This document shows positions 1 to 5,520 of a stretch of 39,614 nt of DNA, one piece after another. This DNA comes from CAYHVH01 sp964360335 (GTDB lineage: Bacteria > Patescibacteriota > Doudnabacteria > UBA920 > 2-01-FULL-46-14). The DNA lies in assembly GCA_964360335.1 (NCBI GenBank), contig CAYHVH010000007.1, positions 1 to 39,614 of the forward strand, in the 5' to 3' direction. Both the position numbers and the translations under genes were made by a program. Within the stretch, counting starts at the first letter, position 1; the number at the start of each line of letters is the position of its first letter. The notes under the pieces are model-generated. The model saw nothing but the letters and a program-made list of their open reading frames with translations. It had not been told where the DNA came from and searched no databases.

Positions 1-853
1 CCCGTCCCGGCGGCCGGCGTAAAAGCAAAGAAATCTGCCGGTAAGCTACGGCGTGCTTGGAAAGATCGTCATAAACCACCAACACGTCCTTTCTCTGGTC
101 CATAAAATACTCGCCCATGGCGCAACCGGCGTATGGGGCAAGGTAGGCCATGGCCGCAGGCTCGGCAGCGCCCGCCAAAACTACGATGGTGAAATCCATG
201 GCCCCGCGCTCCCGCAACTCCTTCACTGTTTTGGCGGCCTTTGATTGTTTCTGGCCAATCGCGACATAGATGCAAATCATGTCCTGGCCTTTCTGGTTCA
301 AGATCGCGTCAATGGCGACAGCGGTCTTGCCGGTTTGCCGATCGCCGATAATGAGCTCGCGCTGTCCCCGGCCGATGGGGATCATCGCGTCAATCGCCTT
401 GATGCCGGTTTGCACCGGCTTTCGGACTGATTCGCGGGTAATCACACCGGGCGCAACTTTTTCCACGGGGTAGAATTTGGCAGTACGAACCGGGCCTTTG
501 CCGTCCACCGGTTCCCCCAAGGCGTTTACCACCCGCCCGATGAGGGCTTCGCCCACTGGTACCGATAAAATTCTAGAGGTCGCTCGAACGATATTTCCTT
601 GCTTCACGGACTGCTGCTCGCCCAAAAGCACCACCCCGACCTGGGTTTCCTCGAGATTAAAAGCGACTCCCGCGACCTTGCCGCGGTCGGTCTCGATCTC
701 CACCATTTCTTGCGATGAGACCTGGGTGAGCCCCGAAACGCGCGCCACGCCGTCGCCAACCTCCAAAATCTCGCCAATCCTTTCCAGGCGGGTTTCCGGT
801 TTGAAACCGGCGATCCGGGCTTTGAGTTCTTCAATGATTCTCTGGGTTTTCAC
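1..853 (-). CDS. atpA: F1 ATP synthase alpha subunit (3' end beyond window)
   Basis: Alpha subunit of the F1 catalytic head; it forms the alpha3beta3 hexamer and carries the non-catalytic nucleotide site. The first 284 codons are present and the gene continues past the left edge. Translation from a GTG at 853 begins MKTQRIIEELK, has the beta-barrel N-domain at about residues 25-95 and the Walker A loop GDRQTGKT at 170-177, followed by the typical AIGQKQS stretch. No ATG lies near; GTG gives the expected N-terminus. The GTG is contributed by the repeat TCTAACGGGGTG, the same 20-base string found at the corA start. It is the last visible gene of the operon, 96 bases after atpH. Family identity is certain; the start is very likely. 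Confidence 0.97.
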   Translation of the reverse strand, partial: MKTQRIIEELKARIAGFKPETRLERIGEILEVGDGVARVSGLTQVSSQEMVEIETDRGKVAGVAFNLEETQVGVVLLGEQQSVKQGNIVRATSRILSVPVGEALIGRVVNALGEPVDGKGPVRTAKFYPVEKVAPGVITRESVRKPVQTGIKAIDAMIPIGRGQRELIIGDRQTGKTAVAIDAILNQKGQDMICIYVAIGQKQSKAAKTVKELRERGAMDFTIVVLAGAAEPAAMAYLAPYAGCAMGEYFMDQRKDVLVVYDDLSKHAVAYRQISLLLRRPPGR

Positions 854-948
854 CCCGTTAGACCTTTCTTAAAATTATCAGGCTACAAAGTTTATCACCA
901 ACCCCGAAATTAGACTCCAACAAATTCCAATAACTAAGTCTAACGGGG
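853..948. repeat. Inverted-repeat element in the atpH-atpA spacer
   Basis: CCCCGTTAGAC (853-863) and GTCTAACGGGG (938-948) are perfect 11-base inverted arms, one directly before the atpA GTG start and the other directly behind the atpH stop. A third degenerate arm, CCCCGAAATTAGAC, lies at 902-915 inside the loop. Related arms occur at the mraY, ftsW/murD and corA boundaries. It may be a REP-like dispersed element or an RNA processing hairpin; neither can be decided from sequence. Confidence 0.8.
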
Positions 949-949
949 C

Positions 950-1351
950 TCATGGCTTAATCAACTGATTTTTTAAATCTTCTAGGGTTCGACGCACGGA
1001 ACCGTCCAAAAGCAGATCGCCGAGCTTAATGACAACCCCGCCCACCAATCCGGCCTGAACTTGTTTTTTAAGCTCCACTTTTCCGCCGACATAGGCATTT
1101 AACTCCTTTAAGATTCGCTCTTCCTCGGCGGCCGAGAGCTTCTTGGCAGAGGTGACCTCTGCGGTCTGTACCTCTTTTATCTCCCGTTCGTAATTAAAAA
1201 ATTCCTGTTCGATGGCATCGGCTTTCAAAAGGTCGCCGTTGGACTTTAAGAGCTGGGCAAAATTGTCCAAAATCCGCCCCTCGTCCTCGGGCCGGGATTC
1301 AAAAATCGCCTGGTGCAAAGCTTGAGCGTATTGTTTCGGGGAATAGGTCAT
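950..1351 (-). CDS. atpH: F1 ATP synthase delta subunit (OSCP), short form
   Basis: Delta subunit, the stator cap linking the F1 head to the b-subunit stalk. The protein has 133 residues against about 175-180 in most bacteria. It begins MTYSPKQYAQALHQAI, matching the family's N-terminal helix, and ends with the characteristic segment GLVGGVVIKLGDLLLDGSVRRTLEDL. The shortening falls in the middle of the N-terminal helical domain. Its ATG overlaps the atpF stop as ATGA (1348-1351), so the two are translationally coupled. Position between atpF and atpA is canonical. Overall similarity is low, as usual for delta, but the C-terminal motif and the context make the call firm. Confidence 0.92.
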   Translation of the reverse strand: MTYSPKQYAQALHQAIFESRPEDEGRILDNFAQLLKSNGDLLKADAIEQEFFNYEREIKEVQTAEVTSAKKLSAAEEERILKELNAYVGGKVELKKQVQAGLVGGVVIKLGDLLLDGSVRRTLEDLKNQLIKP

Positions 1352-1917
1352 TGTAAAGTTTTTAGAACTTCCGCCACGAGCTCGCGATCCTTATGGCCAT
1401 CGAGTTTTTGCCGCAAGATTTTTTCGGTCGCGAGGAGGGTCAGGCCAGAGAGCTCTTCTCGGAGCTCCCGCAGCATTTTTTCCTTGTCGGCGGCAATGGT
1501 CGTCCTGGTTTCAACCAAAATCCTCTCCGCCTCGGCCCGGGCGCTTTCCAGAGTCTCGGTTTTGATGCTATCCGCGGCGGCCAGGGCTTTTTGCAAAACG
1601 CCCTCCGCCTCCCGCCGCGCTTCCCGGAGCTCCTGCTCGCGCTCGGCCTCAAACTGCTTCATCCTCTGCTCAATTTCTTCGGCTTTCTGGACCGAGGCCT
1701 CAATCCGGGCGCGTCGGGCCTCGAGCGCCCCGACCACCGGCTTCATCACCCATTTCCAAAGAATGAAAATCACGATGCCGAAATTCACGAGCTGGGCCAG
1801 GAACAACTTCCAATTGATGCCCAGCGTGCCGATGAAACCGGCCGACTCTTCGGGGTGTCCGATCGCCGCTTCTGCGGCTTGCTCTGTGACCAAAGTTATG
1901 AGTGACGATAAATCCAT
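1348..1917 (-). CDS. atpF: F0 ATP synthase subunit b
   Basis: Peripheral stalk subunit b, 189 residues. An N-terminal segment of about 27 residues (MDLSSLITLVTEQAAEAAIG and following) precedes a single membrane helix at about 36-58 (LFLAQLVNFGIVIFILW), followed by the usual KWVMKPV and a long charged coiled coil rich in Arg, Glu and Ala to the C-terminus. The membrane helix anchors the stalk beside subunit a and the coiled coil reaches up to delta. The start chosen gives the shortest N-terminus before the helix and lies just downstream of a repeat element. It overlaps atpH by four bases. Family call is secure. Confidence 0.95.
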   Translation of the reverse strand: MDLSSLITLVTEQAAEAAIGHPEESAGFIGTLGINWKLFLAQLVNFGIVIFILWKWVMKPVVGALEARRARIEASVQKAEEIEQRMKQFEAEREQELREARREAEGVLQKALAAADSIKTETLESARAEAERILVETRTTIAADKEKMLRELREELSGLTLLATEKILRQKLDGHKDRELVAEVLKTLQ

Positions 1918-1924
1918 ATCAAGC

Positions 1925-2002
1925 TGTCATTGCGAGCGAGCCCATAGGCGAGCGCGGCAATCTCTGGATTGCTTCTCCGCCCGAGGCGGATCGCAATGAC
2001 AT
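1925..2002. repeat. Palindromic intergenic repeat between atpE and atpF
   Basis: Terminal arms TGTCATTGCGA (1925-1935) and TCGCAATGACA (1992-2002) are perfect 11-base inverted repeats. The interior holds CCGCCCGAGGCGG, a string that also occurs in the in-frame repeats of polX. Elements that start TGTCATTGCGAG are known as common intergenic repeats in many bacteria (general knowledge). In the operon mRNA it would fold as a hairpin between atpE and atpF, where expression ratios differ strongly. Confidence 0.85.
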
Positions 2003-2008
2003 AAAAGC

Positions 2009-2233
2009 TTACAAAATGAAAGTAATAACCAGGGCGTAGATGGCGATGGCTTCCGCAAAGGCCATACCCAAAAGCATGGGGACGAAAATCTTGTCCGCCG
2101 ATTCCGGGTTTCGGCCGATGGACTCCATCGCTTTGCTCGCGGTCATGCCGATGGCGATGGCCGGAGCGATGCCGCCGATTGCAATCGTCATCCCTTTGAT
2201 GACGGTCGCGGTGGTTTCTGCATCTAGTGGCAT
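2009..2233 (-). CDS. atpE: F0 ATP synthase subunit c (proton ring)
   Basis: Rotor-ring subunit c, 74 residues, two membrane helices joined by the polar loop RNPE (41-44). The ion-binding carboxylate is Glu61 in the motif AFAEAIAIYALVI. The residue after it is Ala, not the Ser of the classical sodium-binding set, and no Gln is apparent at the helix-1 site, so proton coupling is the better reading. Helix 1 is glycine and alanine rich (IGGIAPAIAIG). It sits between atpB and atpF as in most operons, with repeat DNA on its 3' side. Identity is certain; the coupling ion is inferred. Confidence 0.97.
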   Translation of the reverse strand: MPLDAETTATVIKGMTIAIGGIAPAIAIGMTASKAMESIGRNPESADKIFVPMLLGMAFAEAIAIYALVITFIL

Positions 2234-2289
2234 ACTTGACTCCTTCCTTTATTGATGAATTATGAAATTTGAATTTCCAAATTCTTGAT

Positions 2290-3090
2290 TCAGTGCTTGG
2301 CGATTTCCACTTCCATCGTCGCGATACTCAAAAAAACCAGCACCAGCATCGAAAAAACTACCGCCTGTATGAACCCGACCAAAAGCTCCAGGAACACAAA
2401 AGGCAAAGGCACGACAAAGGCGATGAGACCGGCCATCACCGTCAAAAGGACTTCGCCGGCAAAGATGTTGCCAAACAACCGGAGCGAGAGGGATACGATT
2501 TTGGCGACCTCGGAAAAAATCTCAATGAGTCCCACGCCAAATTCCACGAAGGCCACGAAAATGCTCATCCCCCCTCGGCGGAAACTCCGCCAGATGTCCA
2601 GAAGTTTCACAAATTTATTGGCGTACCGCCAAAAGCCGACGGCCACGATCCCCAAAATGTGAGTAGCCGAAATCCCCAGCACGGCCATGGCCAAAGTCAT
2701 GTTGAGATCGGTATTGGCCGGGCGAAAAAGCGGCACCAATTCCACCTCGCCGTGAACAGAAAGCCACCTCCCGATCGAGCCGATCCCGGGAAAGATCCCC
2801 AGCCAGTTGGAAATCACGATAAAGAAAAACAGAGAGCCGACCAAGGGCAAAAACTTCAAGGATTTCCGCCGGTCATGCGTCACCTGATCCACGTACTTCA
2901 GACAGACTTCGAAAATGCTTTCTGCAAAATTCTGGACTTTGTCCGGAATTTCTCTGGTTTTCTTGCGCAAAATCAAACCCAGGATGAAAAAAAGCACCAG
3001 GACAATGCTAGAGTTGATATAAGTGTTCGTTATCGGAAAACCTTTGATTTGGAAAATTGTTTCGGCCGCCAGGGGTGGAATTGCCAACAT
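2290..3090 (-). CDS. atpB: F0 ATP synthase subunit a
   Basis: Subunit a provides the two proton half-channels against the c-ring. It has 266 residues with about five to six membrane segments. The essential arginine is Arg204 in SLSLRLFGNIFAGEV, matching Arg210 of Escherichia coli; the loop SNWLGIFPGIGS at 94-105 is also typical. The start at 3090 gives MLAIPPLAAETIFQI, a short periplasmic N-terminus before the first helix at about 26-42. It follows atpI with about 70 bases that consist mostly of a palindromic repeat. Secure call. Confidence 0.96.
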   Translation of the reverse strand: MLAIPPLAAETIFQIKGFPITNTYINSSIVLVLFFILGLILRKKTREIPDKVQNFAESIFEVCLKYVDQVTHDRRKSLKFLPLVGSLFFFIVISNWLGIFPGIGSIGRWLSVHGEVELVPLFRPANTDLNMTLAMAVLGISATHILGIVAVGFWRYANKFVKLLDIWRSFRRGGMSIFVAFVEFGVGLIEIFSEVAKIVSLSLRLFGNIFAGEVLLTVMAGLIAFVVPLPFVFLELLVGFIQAVVFSMLVLVFLSIATMEVEIAKH

Positions 3091-3099
3091 TGTTTAGTT

Positions 3100-3158
3100 C
3101 GACCTCTCCCCATCCCTCCCCAGGCCTGGGGAGGGTGGTCGGAGACCAGGAGAGGTCG
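3100..3158. repeat. GACCTCTCCCC palindromic repeat between atpI and atpB
   Basis: Outer arms CGACCTCT (3100-3107) and AGAGGTCG (3151-3158) enclose an inner palindrome centred on CCCCAGGCCTGGGG. It abuts the atpI stop codon. The reverse complement of the repeat inside alaS (39426-39464) begins with the same CGACCTCTCCCC and continues CCCTCCCC, so these are two copies of one family, one intergenic and one in a coding sequence. Confidence 0.85.
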
Positions 3159-3398
3159 CTACCGATTAAAATAATTTTTGAATTTTCTGTATATCCAAAT
3201 GGTCGTAAACACAATGGCCGTAAACACTCCGACCAACGTCAATAGCGGATAGCTCCCGAGTTTTCCGTCCATCCATTTGCCGAGATAGCCAAATAGGATG
3301 ACGGGGAGGGCAATGATAAATCCCAACTGAAAAGCAATCGAAACTAATTCCGACTTGGTAACGGTCTTGTTTGGTTTCTGCTCCTGATTTGAATCCAT
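3159..3398 (-). CDS. atpI: AtpI/AtpZ-type F0 accessory membrane protein
   Basis: Small membrane protein of 79 residues with a polar N-terminus (MDSNQEQKPNKTVTKSE) and two predicted membrane helices at about 18-40 and 51-68, with GKWMDGKLGS between them. This layout and the place as first gene of an ATP synthase operon fit the AtpZ/AtpI family, which is linked to c-ring assembly and magnesium or calcium supply. Sequence similarity is weak in this family, so assignment rests on topology, the helix-loop motif and context. It ends in TAG directly against a palindromic repeat. Confidence 0.8.
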   Translation of the reverse strand: MDSNQEQKPNKTVTKSELVSIAFQLGFIIALPVILFGYLGKWMDGKLGSYPLLTLVGVFTAIVFTTIWIYRKFKNYFNR

Positions 3399-3418
3399 TG
3401 ATTCTGCCTTTAACTATA

Positions 3419-3449
3419 ACAAAAAAAGCCTTATTTGGAAAGCTTTTTT
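3419..3449 (-). terminator. Hairpin with T-run between tRNA-Thr and atpI
   Basis: On the minus strand AAAAAAGC and GCTTTTTTT can pair around a short AT-rich loop, giving a hairpin with a U-run. It could end the tRNA-Thr transcript or attenuate the ATP synthase operon. A TATAAT lies at 3451-3456 (minus) just upstream and a weaker TTATAG at 3414-3419 just downstream. Which box starts the operon cannot be settled from sequence. Confidence 0.45.
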
Positions 3450-3530
3450 CATTATACTACTTACATTTTCCTTTTATCACCGGCTTGGTGTCAAGGCATC
3501 AGGGACTTGACAGAGGGGATAAATTTTGTA

Positions 3531-3566
3531 TGGAGCCGACCCCGGGAATCGACCCCGAAACCTCTA
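3531..3566 (-). pseudogene. tRNA 3' remnant (T-arm, acceptor strand, CCA)
   Basis: On the minus strand the segment aligns over about 33 positions with the 3' end of the neighbouring tRNA-Thr. It keeps the frame AGGT...TCGA.TCC...TCGGCTCCA. The T-stem TCGGG/CCCGG still pairs, with different bases from the intact tRNA, but the T-loop begins with G instead of T. No matching 5' half (expected GCCGACC) lies upstream. This looks like the remains of a second, related tRNA, either a decayed tandem copy or an integration scar. Confidence 0.45.
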
Positions 3567-3619
3567 CTTGGAGTTTATCCGCCTCCGGCGGAAAAGCGTT
3601 GCGCCGCCTGCCAAGCACC

Positions 3620-3695
3620 TGGAGCCGATGGTCGGATTCGAACCGACGACCTTCACTTTACGAAAGTGCTGCTCTACCAGCTGAGCTACATCGGC
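3620..3695 (-). tRNA. tRNA-Thr (anticodon CGT), CCA encoded
   Basis: The 76-base cloverleaf on the minus strand has acceptor GCCGATG/CATCGGC fully paired, D-stem GCTC/GAGC, anticodon loop TTCGTAA giving anticodon CGT, variable loop AGGTC, and T-arm GTCGG-TTCGAAT-CCGAC. The discriminator is T and CCA is encoded. The anticodon stem has one mismatch at its base (G27-A43). It lies upstream of the ATP synthase operon in the same direction. Confidence 0.95.
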
Positions 3696-3701
3696 GAGTG
3701 C

Positions 3702-3707
3702 TATAAT
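3702..3707 (+). promoter_or_regulatory. TATAAT -10 box of the HAD-like gene
   Basis: A perfect TATAAT ends ten bases before the ATG at 3718, so the mRNA would carry only about four leader bases. The box overlaps the upstream region of the divergent tRNA-Thr. It also argues against the earlier ATG at 3706, which lies inside the box. Confidence 0.6.
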
Positions 3708-3717
3708 GATATCAGTT

Positions 3718-4200
3718 ATGAACCGCCTAAACAACATCAAAGCCGTCATTTTTGACTGGGGCAGAACGTTATTTGATTCCGACAAGAGGACGGAATTTCC
3801 AGAATCGGAGCGGGTCTTAAACTACTGCAAAGAAAAAGGATATCGGTTAGCGGCCATATCTCTGACCGTAAAGGGAGGAAGCGCTACCCTGGAGGAAAGA
3901 AAAAGACAAGTAGAAAATTCGCCATTAAGGGGCTATTTTGAAATCGCTTTAGTCATTTTTGGCTCACAACAAGACAAGGAAAAATCGTATGACGAAATTA
4001 TTGAACACTTTGGTTTCTTACCTAGTGAAATTTTAATTATTGACGACCAAACGAACCGCGGCATCAAATACGGCAACCGACACGGCCACCCGACGGTCTG
4101 GCTTAAGCAAGGCAAATTCGCGAATGAACTCCCCACTGAAGAAACCGGCCAGCCGGCCTATACCATCACCAATCTCAAAGAACTCTTGGAAATCCTTTGA
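3718..4200 (+). CDS. HAD-superfamily hydrolase-like protein with altered motif I
   Basis: A 160-residue Rossmann-like protein of the haloacid dehalogenase superfamily. Motif I reads VIFDWGRTLFD: the nucleophile Asp13 is present, but the usual second Asp (D+2) is Gly15. Motif II may be the Ser/Thr after LAAI, a Lys-rich motif III precedes SYDEII, and motif IV is ILIIDDQTNRG with two Asp. Loss of the D+2 acid/base occurs in HAD members that are not ordinary phosphatases, so the reaction is unclear. The start at 3718 is chosen because TATAAT covers the earlier ATG. It is the first gene of a plus-strand island facing away from the ATP operon. Confidence 0.8.
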   Translation: MNRLNNIKAVIFDWGRTLFDSDKRTEFPESERVLNYCKEKGYRLAAISLTVKGGSATLEERKRQVENSPLRGYFEIALVIFGSQQDKEKSYDEIIEHFGFLPSEILIIDDQTNRGIKYGNRHGHPTVWLKQGKFANELPTEETGQPAYTITNLKELLEIL

Positions 4201-4226
4201 ACGGCCTCGCCTTTATTCCTACAATT

Positions 4227-4260
4227 TGACAACTATTATACGATCGCATAATGGTTGTCA
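4227..4260. promoter_or_regulatory. 13-base imperfect inverted repeat, possible operator
   Basis: TGACAACTATTAT (4227-4239) and ATAATGGTTGTCA (4248-4260) are inverted arms with one mismatch around the spacer ACGATCGC. The left arm overlaps a TTGACA hexamer at 4226-4231. It stands just upstream of the promoter at 4264-4292. The size and placement fit a dimeric repressor or activator site. No regulator gene is visible beside it. Confidence 0.5.
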
Positions 4261-4263
4261 TGC

Positions 4264-4292
4264 TTGACTCCGGCCTAAGAACAGGTTATCAT
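4264..4292 (+). promoter_or_regulatory. Promoter TTGACT-17-TATCAT of the 4355 gene
   Basis: TTGACT (4264-4269) and TATCAT (4287-4292) are separated by 17 bases, a good sigma-70 type match. The expected mRNA begins near 4299. Its leader contains a possible AGAAGAG/CTCTTTT hairpin at about 4301-4327, before the strong AGGAGG (4344-4349). Confidence 0.65.
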
Positions 4293-4354
4293 TACTCGGA
4301 AGAAGAGGATGCTTTTCGTCTCTTTTTTGTGGAGCCAATTCCGAGGAGGAATCG

Positions 4355-4918
4355 TTGAGGTTAACTGAGGGAGAGCTAAAGCTTATTACGCAGCTTCGCC
4401 AAGATGGCGTGCTCGAGAACGTTAACAATCACCGTCTGGACCCAAAGGGAGTTATCCTGGTCGCCTGCGGCGACTGCGATCGCTTCCCCGACATCTATCG
4501 GCACAAACGGCGATCATACCGCCAAGCTGGAAAACGCCACGCCCGTCTCCACTTACACTGCTGGAACGGCGGTGCCCTGCGTCTCGTACCTGGTTCACCC
4601 GCGAATAAACCCGGCCGCAGCACCGCAGTCGACTTCCAAGAAGACGTTCTGGAATCGGAGCGCATCAAGCGTCTTCACACGGTCGCCTTGTACGTACACC
4701 GGCCGTGCGCCAAAGCCGCAAATTCCAAGATGGGCCTGCTCCAACAGATGCTTATGCTCTACGGCGCCAAGCGGGAGCTCAAGAAGAAAAACAACAAGCT
4801 GCACGTGGCGTGCTTCGTGCATATCGACTACGGAACCCGGCGGAACAAACGCCAGAAATCCTACTTCATGTCCTGCACGAAATTCATCTCCTGGTACGCC
4901 CTGCGCGCGGACAGGTAG
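4355..4918 (+). CDS. Beta-carbonic-anhydrase-like zinc protein, divergent
   Basis: A 187-residue protein, TTG start at 4355 preceded five bases upstream by a perfect AGGAGG, which decides the start. It shows the spacing of a beta-carbonic-anhydrase metal site: Cys38-Gly-Asp40 with Arg43 in VACGDCDRFPD, then His115-x-x-Cys118 in VHRPCAKA. Between them is LHLHCWNGGALRLVPGSP, and the C-terminal third is basic and ends in a KSYFMSC segment. The next gene downstream carries the canonical version of the same motif set. Carbonic anhydrase activity is not shown; the family may be a non-hydrating relative. A terminator follows, so it is its own unit. Strong SD use is unlike most genes here. Confidence 0.7.
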   Translation: MRLTEGELKLITQLRQDGVLENVNNHRLDPKGVILVACGDCDRFPDIYRHKRRSYRQAGKRHARLHLHCWNGGALRLVPGSPANKPGRSTAVDFQEDVLESERIKRLHTVALYVHRPCAKAANSKMGLLQQMLMLYGAKRELKKKNNKLHVACFVHIDYGTRRNKRQKSYFMSCTKFISWYALRADR

Positions 4919-4934
4919 TCACCCACTAACCCTG

Positions 4935-4980
4935 GCGACCCCCACTCGGTTAAAAACCGTTTCGCGGGTCGCTCTTTTTT
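4935..4980 (+). terminator. Rho-independent terminator after the 4355 gene
   Basis: GCGACCC (4935-4941) pairs with GGGTCGC (4966-4972), with further pairing in the loop, followed by TCTTTTTT. A clear intrinsic terminator. Confidence 0.85.
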
Positions 4981-4997
4981 GCTAAATTTCTGGCTAT

Positions 4998-5420
4998 ATG
5001 TCACACACTTGTAAAGCCCTCATCCTGCACTGCATTGATTTCCGCCTAGGCGCGGCGATCAAAAATTATTTAGAGGGCCTATCCTTGCTGGGAGAAGCTG
5101 ATATTGTTTCCGTAGCTGGAGCAGTGAAAAATCTGGTCTCCCCTGCCTTACCGACCGACGCCGAATTTGTACTGCGTCAAATTGACCTTAGCAAGCGATT
5201 GCACGGTATAGCGGAAGTTATTCTGATTAACCACACGGACTGCGGGGCATACGGCGGCCGCCAGGCTTTTGGGTCAGATGAAGAAGAATATGAAAAACAC
5301 AGCTCTGACCTAAAAAAGGCTAAAGAGATGATTCTTGCGCAGTTCCCGGGCCTGGAAATAAGAACTATATTAGCAAAAATACCGGCCAAAAACCGCCCGG
5401 ATTGGGCGATTTTTGATTAA
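4998..5420 (+). CDS. Small beta-carbonic-anhydrase-like protein
   Basis: A 140-residue protein with the classical beta-carbonic-anhydrase signature: Cys12-x-Asp14-x-Arg16 in LHCIDFRLG and His79-x-x-Cys82 in INHTDCGAYGG. These would supply the Cys2His zinc site and the Asp/Arg dyad that gates it. Beta-CAs are usually about 200 residues or longer; this protein lacks the N-terminal arm and ends soon after the core, so it is a minimal form. Beta-CAs interconvert carbon dioxide and bicarbonate, but short relatives are poorly characterised. No Shine-Dalgarno site is seen before ATG 4998. It lies between the divergent homologue and glnA. Confidence 0.82.
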   Translation: MSHTCKALILHCIDFRLGAAIKNYLEGLSLLGEADIVSVAGAVKNLVSPALPTDAEFVLRQIDLSKRLHGIAEVILINHTDCGAYGGRQAFGSDEEEYEKHSSDLKKAKEMILAQFPGLEIRTILAKIPAKNRPDWAIFD

Positions 5421-5478
5421 TTCAAATATTTTATACTAATTTTGGTCTAGATTAGACTAACTTATCCACAGTTTATCC

Positions 5479-5512
5479 TTGAGCACCAGAAAGTATCCTT
5501 ATATACTATAAT
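5479..5512 (+). promoter_or_regulatory. Promoter of glnA, near-leaderless
   Basis: TTGAGC (5479-5484) is 17 bases from TATACT (5502-5507). An overlapping TATAAT (5507-5512) ends eight bases before the ATG at 5521. Either choice leaves a leader of zero to about seven bases, without a Shine-Dalgarno site. The small gene at 8631 has the same TTGAGC hexamer. Confidence 0.65.
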
Positions 5513-5520
5513 AAAGACCA

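Noticed and set aside
1925..2002. CRISPR-like repeat
   Set aside because: A single palindromic unit; no regularly spaced repeats or cas genes were seen anywhere in the window.
2269..3174. 301-codon open frame on the plus strand opposite atpB
   Set aside because: Antisense shadow of atpB, full of His and Lys, no start signal.
3531..3620. Possible tmRNA 3' end behind tRNA-Thr
   Set aside because: A tmRNA would need a 5' GGGGCTGA-like end some 300 bases upstream on the minus strand, where tRNA-Thr and the HAD gene lie.
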